Below the pieces are notes generated by a model that was not told where the DNA came from, made no database searches, and worked only from the letters and a program-made list of their open reading frames with translations. From an uncultured Eubacteriales bacterium (GTDB taxonomy: Bacteria; Bacillota; Clostridia; Lachnospirales; Lachnospiraceae): DNA of 12,259 nucleotides. Position numbers and translations under genes: made by a program. The stretch spans positions 1-12,259 of the forward strand of contig USSL01000030.1 of NCBI GenBank assembly GCA_900557175.1, in the 5' to 3' direction. Below, in pieces: positions 6,202 to 12,259 of the stretch (the first letter of the stretch is position 1; each line of letters opens with the position of its first letter).

Positions 6202-6347
6202 CTGCAAAAGGGGAGGATAAGTATTCACAACTTATCATTTGTGCTGTGCGTCATTCATTGGAGGGGGGAATCCAACGATTTGCCCGCGCAAGATTTTGCG
6301 CGTATTCCGTTTTGTTTATCGGAACAATTATAGTATTGGCCGCTTTG
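6166..6347 (-). ncRNA. candidate structured small RNA with C-rich segments (novel, 5' end uncertain)
   Basis: The minus strand shows a series of stem-loops in order: TTCCG/CGGAA (6324-6305, extended by G-T and T-A pairs), CGCGCAA/TTGCGCG (6302-6285), TCGTTGGA/TCCAATGA (6278-6255) with the loop TTCCCCCC, GATAAGT/ACTTATC (6236-6216), an open linker CTCCCCTTTTGCAG (6215-6202), and the UUCG terminator. In three of the stems the G-U pairs exist only in the minus-strand RNA. The C-rich loop and linker could pair with Shine-Dalgarno sequences, as Firmicute C-rich sRNAs do. A possible promoter is CTCACA (6382 to 6377), 17 bp, TATAAA (6359 to 6354). Against it: one further hairpin at 6339-6351 is not strand-specific, and the 5' end is a guess. 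Confidence 0.45.
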
Positions 6348-6390
6348 CGGCTATTTATACATAGAAATTAAAAAAATGTGAGGCGGTAAG

Positions 6391-7392
6391 ATGGCTGAAT
6401 TATTTACGATGAATACAACGCTTAAAGAGATACTTGAAAATGAGCGTGTCAATAAAAAGCTGAATTATATGTTCAGCGAATTGTATTATAAGGATATTCG
6501 TCCGATGTTTCGGAAAATGAAATTGAAAAATATGGTTAAGTTTGTAAAGACGCCGTGGGGAACGCCGTTTCCGGCAGAGGGACTTTTAAGATGTGCCAAC
6601 CTGATTTCTGAGCGCCGTCAAAACGGCGAGCTTGTTTCTATTCCGATTTGGCAGGGCGCCGGCGACAGCCGTGAAAATGTTGTACTTGTACCATTTTTAA
6701 ATAAAGAGATGAAAAAGGCGCCGGCGGTGATTATATGTCCGGGCGGCGCCTATAACCGTGTGGCTTTTCACAATGAAGGTATTCCGGTAGCGCAGCGGAT
6801 GCAGCAGGCCGGTTATCAGGCCTTTATATTAAATTACACAGTTGCGCCTCAGTTATATCCAAAGCCTCAGGAGGATTTGGTGCGCGCCATCCGGTTTGTC
6901 CGGAAAAATCACGAAAAGCTTGGCGTCAATCCTGAAGATGTGATGATTATGGGCTTTTCGGCGGGCGGCCATTTGTGCGCGACTGTCGGAGCGCTTTATG
7001 ACAGATATGAAGACGATACGCACCGGTATGACGATGTCAGTGCCAGACCGGATAAAATATGTCTTGGTTATCCGCTGATCAGCCTTATCACGGACATTCA
7101 CGAGGGCTGTATTGAAAATCTTCTCGGCGGAACAGATCATATGGAAGACCGCCGTGCGCTTTCGGCGGAGATGATTTTATCCAAAGATTATCCAAAAACT
7201 TATTTGTGGGCATGTGAGGATGATACAGTCGTCAATTGCAGTCATACAAAAATGATGGATGATGTGCTGAATAATAAAAAAGCGCCGCATATGATGCATC
7301 TGTTTGAAAGCGGCGGACATGGTATCGGTCTCGGTGAAGGAACACCGGCACAGGGGTGGATCGAAGAAGCACTGGCGTTTTTTGAGGCGTAG
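6391..7392 (+). CDS. alpha/beta hydrolase (esterase/lipase-like)
   Basis: A 333-residue cytosolic serine hydrolase of the alpha/beta fold, related to the BD-FAE/COG0657 esterases that deacylate carbohydrate or small esters; the substrate is unknown. CPGGAY (116-121) is the oxyanion-hole segment, GFSAGG (188-193) carries nucleophile Ser190, EDDTVVN (276-282) holds the likely acid Asp278, and GGHGIGLG (308-315) holds His310. An N-terminal extension of about 80 residues precedes the core; it is charged and has no signal peptide. The ribosome-binding site is weak (GAGGCGG ending 4 nt before the ATG), and a Met at residue 7 is a possible alternative start. No clear forward promoter was found in the 294 bp upstream, which hold the candidate antisense-direction sRNA. 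It is transcribed alone. Confidence 0.88.
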   Translation: MAELFTMNTTLKEILENERVNKKLNYMFSELYYKDIRPMFRKMKLKNMVKFVKTPWGTPFPAEGLLRCANLISERRQNGELVSIPIWQGAGDSRENVVLVPFLNKEMKKAPAVIICPGGAYNRVAFHNEGIPVAQRMQQAGYQAFILNYTVAPQLYPKPQEDLVRAIRFVRKNHEKLGVNPEDVMIMGFSAGGHLCATVGALYDRYEDDTHRYDDVSARPDKICLGYPLISLITDIHEGCIENLLGGTDHMEDRRALSAEMILSKDYPKTYLWACEDDTVVNCSHTKMMDDVLNNKKAPHMMHLFESGGHGIGLGEGTPAQGWIEEALAFFEA

Positions 7393-7452
7393 CGGCGCCT
7401 TCAGATGCGGTGCCATGCTGCAAATACTTGTATGATATTCTTCACATCCGGT

Positions 7453-7481
7453 TTGACATGCGTCTGTGATTTTGATAATAT
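7453..7481 (+). promoter_or_regulatory. consensus SigA promoter for the fabF-ROK operon
   Basis: TTGACA (7453-7458) and TAATAT (7476-7481) have exactly 17-bp spacing. The expected start, about 7488, falls in the stem-loop 7486-7506, so the fabF mRNA would begin with or within a hairpin. Confidence 0.85.
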
Positions 7482-7485
7482 AAAG

Positions 7486-7510
7486 AGGTCGGAATATATC
7501 CGGCCTTTTT
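7486..7510 (+). terminator. hairpin with T tract at the fabF promoter
   Basis: An 8-bp stem (7486-7493 and 7499-7506, one T-G pair) with loop ATATA is followed by a run of T to 7510. It can end read-through from the hydrolase gene. Because it lies at the predicted fabF start site it may also form a 5'-terminal stem-loop on the fabF mRNA. Confidence 0.7.
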
Positions 7511-7564
7511 GTGTGTAAAATGCGGAGAAATCCGTGGATTTTGATAGACTAGAGGGAATTTAAT

Positions 7565-8815
7565 ATGGAAGAAAAAATAGTAATTACCGGACTTGGCGCG
7601 GTGACACCGGTCGGTATCGGTGTACCTGAGTTTTGGAAAAATTTGACGGAAGGTGTCTGCGGTATTTCAAAAATTGAAAAAGAAGGCTGCGAAGATCTGG
7701 CAGTGCAGATTGCCGGACAGGTGAAGAATTTTGTGCCGGAAAATTATATGCCGAAAAAGCTTGTCCGCGAGATGGATACTTTTATGCAGTATGCATTTGC
7801 GGCGGCTGACGAGGCAGTTAAAGACAGCGGTATTGCAGATGACGGCGGCAAGGTGTGCGAGCCGTCAAGAACGGGTATTGTCATGGCGACAGCGATGGGC
7901 GGCATCGGTGAAATTGAGCGTACACATGAGCAGATGACTGCTTCAAAGCATAAGAATGTGAGCCCGCGTTTTGTACCAAAAATTTTAGGCAACGTGAGTG
8001 CAGCTCAGATTTCCATTGCTAAAAATATTCAGGGACCGTCGCTGACGGTAAGTACAGCCTGCTCATCGGGCGGCGATGCTATTTTGACGGGCGTGATGCT
8101 GCTTAAGTCAGAGATGGCAGATACAGTTGTTGTGACCGGCGGCGAGGCGGCAGTCTGCCCTGTATTTATTCAGGGACTGACAGGCGCGAGAGCATTGTCT
8201 CGCAGAAACGAAGAACCGCAAAAGGCAAGCCGTCCGTTTGATGCGGATAGAGACGGGTTTGTCATGGGTGAGGGCGGCGGCGCCCTGATTCTTGAACGTG
8301 AGAGTCATGCAAAAGCCCGCGGTGCTCATATTTATGCGGAGCTTGCAGGCTGCGCCAATAATACGGACGCTTATCACGTAACTGCGCCGAATCCTGAAGG
8401 CGAAGGCGCTGCGGATTGTATGAAAAAAGCGATGGCAATGGCCGGTATCGGTCCGGAAGCCATTGGCTATATTAACGCTCACGGAACATCGACAAAGGCC
8501 GGTGATATTGCGGAGACAAAGGCGATTAAGAAGGTTTTTGGCGATAAGGCAAAAGACGTCTGTGTCAGCTCAACAAAGGGCGCTACAGGACATCTGATGG
8601 GCGCCGGCGGCATTGTGGAGGTGATCGCCTGCGTGAAAGCTTTAAATGACCAGCTTATTCCGCCGACTTTAAATCTTTTACAGCCGGATGAGGCCTGTGA
8701 TTTAGACTATGTTCCAAATACGGCGCGCAAGAAATCTTTGGATTATGCGATGTCCAATGCTTTTGGCTTTGGCGGCCAGAATTCAAGTATTATTGTAAAA
8801 AAGTATGACAGATAA
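7565..8815 (+). CDS. fabF: beta-ketoacyl-ACP synthase II (FabF-type)
   Basis: A 416-residue condensing enzyme that elongates acyl-ACP with malonyl-ACP in fatty acid synthesis; cytosolic, normally a homodimer. The thiolase fold starts with IVITGLGAVTPVG. The Cys-His-His set is visible: Cys166 in TACSSGGDA, His306 in NAHGTST, and His343 in STKGATGHLMGAGG, with Lys338 nearby. GFGGQNSS (401-408) is the C-terminal glycine-rich loop. Length is typical. AGAGGG at 7551-7556 lies 8 nt before the ATG. The nucleophile segment SSGGDA differs from the more common ASGTxA of housekeeping FabF. No ACP, fabD or fabG is adjacent, so it may be a second, stand-alone KS. The next gene (ROK kinase) starts 13 bp after the stop, so they are probably cotranscribed. 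Confidence 0.92.
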   Translation: MEEKIVITGLGAVTPVGIGVPEFWKNLTEGVCGISKIEKEGCEDLAVQIAGQVKNFVPENYMPKKLVREMDTFMQYAFAAADEAVKDSGIADDGGKVCEPSRTGIVMATAMGGIGEIERTHEQMTASKHKNVSPRFVPKILGNVSAAQISIAKNIQGPSLTVSTACSSGGDAILTGVMLLKSEMADTVVVTGGEAAVCPVFIQGLTGARALSRRNEEPQKASRPFDADRDGFVMGEGGGALILERESHAKARGAHIYAELAGCANNTDAYHVTAPNPEGEGAADCMKKAMAMAGIGPEAIGYINAHGTSTKAGDIAETKAIKKVFGDKAKDVCVSSTKGATGHLMGAGGIVEVIACVKALNDQLIPPTLNLLQPDEACDLDYVPNTARKKSLDYAMSNAFGFGGQNSSIIVKKYDR

Positions 8816-8828
8816 AGGAGATAAAAAC

Positions 8829-9776
8829 ATGGCAGAGAAGAAGTACCGTGTAGGTATTGACCTTGGAGGCACAAATATTAAGGCAGGGATTGTAGACGGG
8901 GACAATAAACTTTTGGCGACAGCTTCAAGACCGACAAAGTCAGAACGCCCGTGGAAAGAAATTGTGGCAGATATGGCGGAGACTGTTAAGGATGCGGCTG
9001 TCAAAGCCGGTGTGACACTTGACGAATGTATTTCTGTCGGTATCGGAAATCCGGGCGTGATTGATCCTGAACATGGTGTGATCGTATACTCAAATAACCT
9101 CGGTTGGGACGATGTGCCTTTGACAGAGGAATTTACAAAATATATCCAGCTTCCGGTGCGTGTCAGCAATGATGCCAACTGTGCGGCTATGGGCGAGGCT
9201 GCGGCAGGCGCTGCGGCAGGTGCAGGCGACGTGATTTTACTGACACTGGGTACAGGTGTCGGCGGCGGCATTATTTTGGATAATAAGGTTTATGAGGGCG
9301 GCGTCGGCGGCGCAGAGCTCGGTCATGTGACGCTGATTGCCGGCGGAAGACTTTGTACATGCGGACGTAAGGGCTGTATTGAGAGCTACTGCAGCGCGAA
9401 TGCACTGATTGCACAGGCAAATGAGGCGCTTGCAAAGCATCCTGAAAGTATGATGGCTCAGCTTGTTGAAAAAGAGGGCGGCATGAATGGCAAGATTCCG
9501 TTTGATGCGGCACAGAGCGGTGATGCGACAGGAAAAGCTGTTGTTGATCAGTATATTGAGTATTTGGGCGAAGCTGTGACAAACTTTGTCAATATTTTTA
9601 GACCAAAGGTTGTACTTCTTTCCGGCGGCGTATGCGCCCAGGGTGAAAATCTGACGAAGCCGTTAAATGCTTATATAAGAAAGTATGCTTTTGGCGGCGA
9701 GCGCACAGTGAATACAGTTGTAAAAATCGCGCAGCTTGGCAATGATGCGGGTATTATTGGTGCGGCAAACTTATAA
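8829..9776 (+). CDS. ROK family glucokinase
   Basis: A 315-residue cytosolic sugar kinase of the ROK family, most like the Firmicute glucokinases that make glucose-6-phosphate from glucose and ATP. The phosphate-1 loop is DLGGTNIKAG (11-20). Catalytic Asp115 lies in SNDANCAA. The second phosphate loop is LGTGVGGG (140-147). The zinc site is His166 in AELGHV with Cys176, Cys178 and Cys183 in CTCGRKGC, and Glu185 follows as in the ROK signature. LLSGGV (263-268) is the adenosine-site motif. AAGGAG at 8815-8820 with 8-nt spacing fixes ATG 8829 rather than the upstream ATG at 8805 inside fabF. It is cotranscribed with fabF, an unusual partner, and ends at a terminator. Confidence 0.93.
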   Translation: MAEKKYRVGIDLGGTNIKAGIVDGDNKLLATASRPTKSERPWKEIVADMAETVKDAAVKAGVTLDECISVGIGNPGVIDPEHGVIVYSNNLGWDDVPLTEEFTKYIQLPVRVSNDANCAAMGEAAAGAAAGAGDVILLTLGTGVGGGIILDNKVYEGGVGGAELGHVTLIAGGRLCTCGRKGCIESYCSANALIAQANEALAKHPESMMAQLVEKEGGMNGKIPFDAAQSGDATGKAVVDQYIEYLGEAVTNFVNIFRPKVVLLSGGVCAQGENLTKPLNAYIRKYAFGGERTVNTVVKIAQLGNDAGIIGAANL

Positions 9777-9820
9777 AGAACAGAATGTACATATTTTTTA
9801 TGAACATCATTTATGAATAG

Positions 9821-9850
9821 ACACCATCCGGTTTGGGTGGTGTTTGTTAT
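9821..9850 (+). terminator. terminator after the ROK kinase
   Basis: A 9-bp stem ACACCATCC/GGGTGGTGT (9821-9829 and 9835-9843, one T-G pair) with loop GGTTT is followed by TTGTTAT. It ends only 4 bp before the GGAGG of the next gene. As no strong promoter lies between, the ligase may depend on read-through. Confidence 0.75.
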
Positions 9851-9864
9851 TATGGAGGATAATG

Positions 9865-11553
9865 ATGGGGACGACATATAATGCGGAAATGTTTAAGGAG
9901 ACATTTGAGCACAGTTTTACTTATTTAAACGGTTTTTTGCGTAATGTTAAAATGTATGGCGAAAAGACGGCGCTGACGGAGCCGGAGACGGGAAGAATGA
10001 TGACGTATCAGGAGCTGGACAGAATGTCAAACCGTCTGGCTCATGCCCTTTTGGCGGATGGCGTCGGTAAAAATGACATCGTGATGTATCAGCTCCAAAA
10101 TTGTATAGAGTTTGTCTGCTGTTATATAGGTCCGCAAAAGCTTGGTGCGATTAACAGTCCGGTCAATTTCCGCCTCGGCGCGGGAGAAACAGCGCTTTTG
10201 CTTGATGATGCCCGGCCAAAGGTGTTTATTTATGATATGGCGTGCGCCGAAATGGCAGTTTCGGCTCTGAAGTCTGCAGTATGGCAGCCGGTGCGTGCTG
10301 TCGCCGTTGATACAGACAGGAGCCGGCCTGCAGGTGCGGCGAGGGAGAAGCTGCCCAAAGGCCATATTTTATTTGAAGATTATATACAGCTTGATGGTGA
10401 AGATGCGTGGAATGAAAATCCGGTACCGGAATACAAACCTTATATTTATGATGAGGTGACGCGGCTTTACACTTCGGGAACAACGAATCTCCCGAAGGGG
10501 GTACCTGTAAATCATGTCAATGAAGTGTTGTCTGCCCACGATGTGATGATGCATTTTCCGATGAATGCCACAGATATTGTGATGAATATGACGCCGTGGT
10601 TTCACCGGGGCGGTCTTCATGCCGGAGGACCGACGCCGTCGCTTTATGCCGGCGCTTCAATGATTATTCTGAAAAAATTTGATCCGAGACTTTGCCTTTC
10701 TTATGCCCAAAAATATAAGGTAACTTTTATGATCGGCGTGCCGTCGGCTTTGAATATGCTTGTGAAGGTTCAGCAAAAGACGCCGTATTGTCTTGATTGT
10801 TTAAAAGGGATTGTAACGATGGGAAGCCCTCTTGAAAAGGCGGACTGTGAGGCATATCAGAAGGTGCTGACGCCGAATGTCTTTAATGGCTACGGAACAA
10901 CGGAAAGTTTTTGGAATACATTTTTGCGCCCGTACGATTTGCCGGAAATGGCAGGGACAGCCGGCAGGGCATGTACCGATGATGAGGTGAGGGTTGTACG
11001 TGCCGATAAAAATTTGCGCGCTGAGCCGGACGAGCTTTGCGCGCAGGATAATGTTGAGGTTGGCGAAGTGATTATAAAAACGCCGAAGTCTTCCTATAGT
11101 TATTCAAATAATCCGGCGGAGGCTGAGAAGAAATTTTATAAAGGATATATGTATACCGGCGATCTGGGGACGTGGGATGCGCGCGGTTTTGTGACGATTG
11201 TCGGGCGGCGTGATGATATGATGATTACGGCCGGTGAAAATATTTATCCGGCGCAGCTTGAAGAAATATTAAACAGCCATCCGGGCATTTCAGACTGTGC
11301 TGTTGTGGGTGTACCTGATAAGATACGGGGAGAAAGTGCGGCAGCTTATATTGTGAGGGCAGATCAGTCGCTTGACGGCGTTGAAATTTCCCGTTTTTGT
11401 GACAGTCACCCGATGCTTCCGGCCTATAAAAAACCGCGGTATTATCGGTTTGTCGATGAAATTCCGATGACAGCCACCGGCAAAAAAATGCATTATCAGC
11501 TCCGGGAGACGGCCGCTGCGGATTTGGCGGCCGGACGTCTCATTCGCCTGTAG
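9865..11553 (+). CDS. AMP-dependent acyl-CoA synthetase/ligase
   Basis: A 562-residue ANL-superfamily enzyme that activates a carboxylic acid as acyl-AMP and then probably transfers it to CoA; the acid is unknown. Core motifs run in order: A3 YTSGTTNLPKG (202-212), A5 NGYGTTE (341-347), A7 TGD (431-433), the hinge GRRDD (447-451), AGENIYPAQLEE (A8 region), and A10 PMTATGK with catalytic Lys540. The A3 loop has Asn at the usual Gly (SGTTGxPKG). GGAGG at 9854-9858 supports ATG 9865 (6 nt) over ATG 9862 (3 nt). There is no signal peptide or membrane helix. With fabF nearby, an acyl-chain substrate is plausible, but the genes are separated by a terminator, so this is weak. Confidence 0.92.
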   Translation: MGTTYNAEMFKETFEHSFTYLNGFLRNVKMYGEKTALTEPETGRMMTYQELDRMSNRLAHALLADGVGKNDIVMYQLQNCIEFVCCYIGPQKLGAINSPVNFRLGAGETALLLDDARPKVFIYDMACAEMAVSALKSAVWQPVRAVAVDTDRSRPAGAAREKLPKGHILFEDYIQLDGEDAWNENPVPEYKPYIYDEVTRLYTSGTTNLPKGVPVNHVNEVLSAHDVMMHFPMNATDIVMNMTPWFHRGGLHAGGPTPSLYAGASMIILKKFDPRLCLSYAQKYKVTFMIGVPSALNMLVKVQQKTPYCLDCLKGIVTMGSPLEKADCEAYQKVLTPNVFNGYGTTESFWNTFLRPYDLPEMAGTAGRACTDDEVRVVRADKNLRAEPDELCAQDNVEVGEVIIKTPKSSYSYSNNPAEAEKKFYKGYMYTGDLGTWDARGFVTIVGRRDDMMITAGENIYPAQLEEILNSHPGISDCAVVGVPDKIRGESAAAYIVRADQSLDGVEISRFCDSHPMLPAYKKPRYYRFVDEIPMTATGKKMHYQLRETAAADLAAGRLIRL

Positions 11554-11565
11554 AATAATGGCGCG

Positions 11566-11599
11566 AAGCCTGCGATGTTTATATCGTTTGGCTTTTGTT
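11566..11599 (+). terminator. possible weak terminator after the ligase
   Basis: AAGCC (11566-11570) and GGCTT (11590-11594) enclose an inner CGAT/ATCG pair (11573-11576 and 11583-11586), followed by TTGTT. Internal loops make it weak. Confidence 0.45.
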
Positions 11600-11619
11600 A
11601 AAAATCAGAAACTTTGCTC

Positions 11620-11648
11620 TTGACAACAGAATTTTTCAGAGGTATTAT
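11620..11648 (+). promoter_or_regulatory. SigA promoter of the SPFH-domain gene
   Basis: TTGACA (11620-11625) and TATTAT (11643-11648) have a 17-bp spacer. The predicted start, about 11655, falls in the tandem repeat at 11650-11671. Confidence 0.85.
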
Positions 11649-11649
11649 A

Positions 11650-11671
11650 ATGATATCAAAATGATATCAGA
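11650..11671 (+). repeat. two tandem 11-bp repeats at the SPFH gene start site
   Basis: ATGATATCAAA (11650-11660) is followed directly by ATGATATCAGA (11661-11671). Each contains the palindrome GATATC. Their place over the start site suggests an operator, but no regulator is known. Confidence 0.6.
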
Positions 11672-11715
11672 TTTACGCGGCGTGTGTAAACCCGCTGTGA
11701 AGGAGGCAGATTGTT

Positions 11716-12259
11716 ATGAGCGAAACAAAAGACAGAATTTTTACGGAGGAGAAGATTATTCATCCGAAAAACGGCTTTGGTATGCTGTTTTTTACAATCC
11801 TGCTTATTGCCGCAGGCATTGCAGGGACGATTGCGGGCGCTTTTTGTATTGAAGAAGACATGGCTGTGCCGGGCGGTCTTATACTGGCGGCGGGAATTAT
11901 TGTTACCTGCCTTGCGCCGGTGCTTTTTGCAGGACTTAAAGTACTGCATCCGAACGAAGCACTTGTGCTGACGTTGTTTGGTAAGTATTACGGAACGATT
12001 GAAGATGATGGATTTTACTTTGTGAATCCGTTTTGTACGGCAGTGAATCCGACAGCAGCGGCGGCTGTCAACATTGCGGCAGCGGCGGCAGGGAAAACAG
12101 GCTCAGTGCCGTCAACAGGCGTGAATAAAAAGGTTTCTTTAAAGGCGATGACTTTAAACAATGATCAGCAGAAAGTTAATGATGAGATGGGCAATCCGAT
12201 TATTGTCGGCGCGATTGTTATATGGAAAGTTGAGAGTGCGACAAAGGCTGTGTTTAATG
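11716..12259 (+). CDS. SPFH/Band-7 domain protein, 3'-truncated by the window
   Basis: The first 181 codons of a membrane-anchored SPFH (stomatin/prohibitin/flotillin/HflK) family protein, involved in membrane organisation or protease control. Two hydrophobic segments lie at about residues 22-43 and 53-73, then HPNEALVLTLFGKYYGTIEDDGFYFVNPF (80-108) begins the Band-7 domain and LKAMTLNNDQQKVNDEMGNP continues it, as in clostridial SPFH proteins. Between them, about 109-135 is an Ala-rich, low-complexity stretch. AAGGAGG at 11700-11706, 9 nt before ATG 11716, and a consensus promoter support the start. The reading frame is open to the last base, so the gene continues outside the window. Confidence 0.85.
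   Translation, partial: MSETKDRIFTEEKIIHPKNGFGMLFFTILLIAAGIAGTIAGAFCIEEDMAVPGGLILAAGIIVTCLAPVLFAGLKVLHPNEALVLTLFGKYYGTIEDDGFYFVNPFCTAVNPTAAAAVNIAAAAAGKTGSVPSTGVNKKVSLKAMTLNNDQQKVNDEMGNPIIVGAIVIWKVESATKAVFN

Noticed and set aside
6172..6302. The stem-loops as a CRISPR array or forward riboswitch for the hydrolase gene
   Set aside because: The hairpins differ in sequence and spacing, so there is no repeat-spacer pattern. The T tract and G-U pairs favour the minus strand, away from the hydrolase gene.
6327..6332. Perfect minus-strand TATAAT as the sRNA promoter
   Set aside because: No -35 match lies 16-18 bp upstream, and a start about 7 bp further would cut the first stem-loop (6305-6324). 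It cannot be fully excluded, but the TATAAA at 6359 to 6354 fits better.
6093..6371. A 92-residue forward open frame with a hydrophobic C-terminus
   Set aside because: It would need a TTG start inside the end of the Cys-rich peptide gene, has no ribosome-binding site, and runs through the feo terminator. No internal start has suitable spacing to a Shine-Dalgarno. The stem-loops explain the region better.
11643..11671. Fur box at the SPFH promoter
   Set aside because: The AT-rich TAATGATATC repeats look superficially similar, but they are direct repeats with GATATC centres, not the GATAAT inverted pattern of Fur sites.

Overview
The window looks like a chromosomal segment of a low-to-mid GC Firmicute, class Clostridia and probably Lachnospiraceae. 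The reasons are strong GGAGG ribosome-binding sites, consensus SigA promoters, intrinsic terminators, and genes typical of that group: DUF3793, DUF2325, tandem feoA with feoB, and the FeoB-associated Cys-rich peptide. The assignment rests on gene content and style, not on a search. No mobile element, CRISPR array, rRNA or tRNA was seen.

Layout. Positions 110-1375 hold a Gfo/Idh/MocA NAD(P)-dependent oxidoreductase closed by a terminator. Positions 1431-3608 and on to 6096 form an iron-uptake island: a DUF3793-DUF2325 operon, a convergent DtxR-family regulator, feoA, a second feoA, feoB, and a 54-residue Cys-rich membrane peptide. Positions 6134-6390 carry no convincing protein gene. They hold a series of stem-loops that reads best on the minus strand as a small RNA with C-rich single-stranded segments and its own terminator. 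Positions 6391-7392 encode an alpha/beta hydrolase, 7565-9776 a fabF-ROK kinase operon, and 9865-11553 an AMP-forming acyl-CoA ligase. From 11716 an SPFH/Band-7 membrane protein runs off the end.

How it fits together. Five 16-bp elements of the form GTTAG-N6-CTAAC (two perfect at the five arm positions besides one perfect spaced variant, one with a single arm change, one half-degenerate) lie at the DUF3793 promoter, three times between the regulator and the first feoA, and directly before feoB. The regulator has the C-x2-E-H metal-ligand pattern of iron-responsive DtxR/IdeR proteins. The simplest reading is that it represses ferrous-iron uptake (FeoA/FeoA/FeoB) and, through the same operator, the uncharacterised DUF3793-DUF2325 pair. 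That would make the pair part of a low-iron response. This is inference from sequence; binding has not been shown.

The two most novel items are (1) the DUF3793-DUF2325 operon placed under a DtxR-type iron operator and (2) the candidate minus-strand sRNA at about 6166-6347. Its stems contain G-U pairs that work only when read on the minus strand, it exposes two C-rich segments complementary to Shine-Dalgarno sequences, and it ends in a UUCG-capped terminator.
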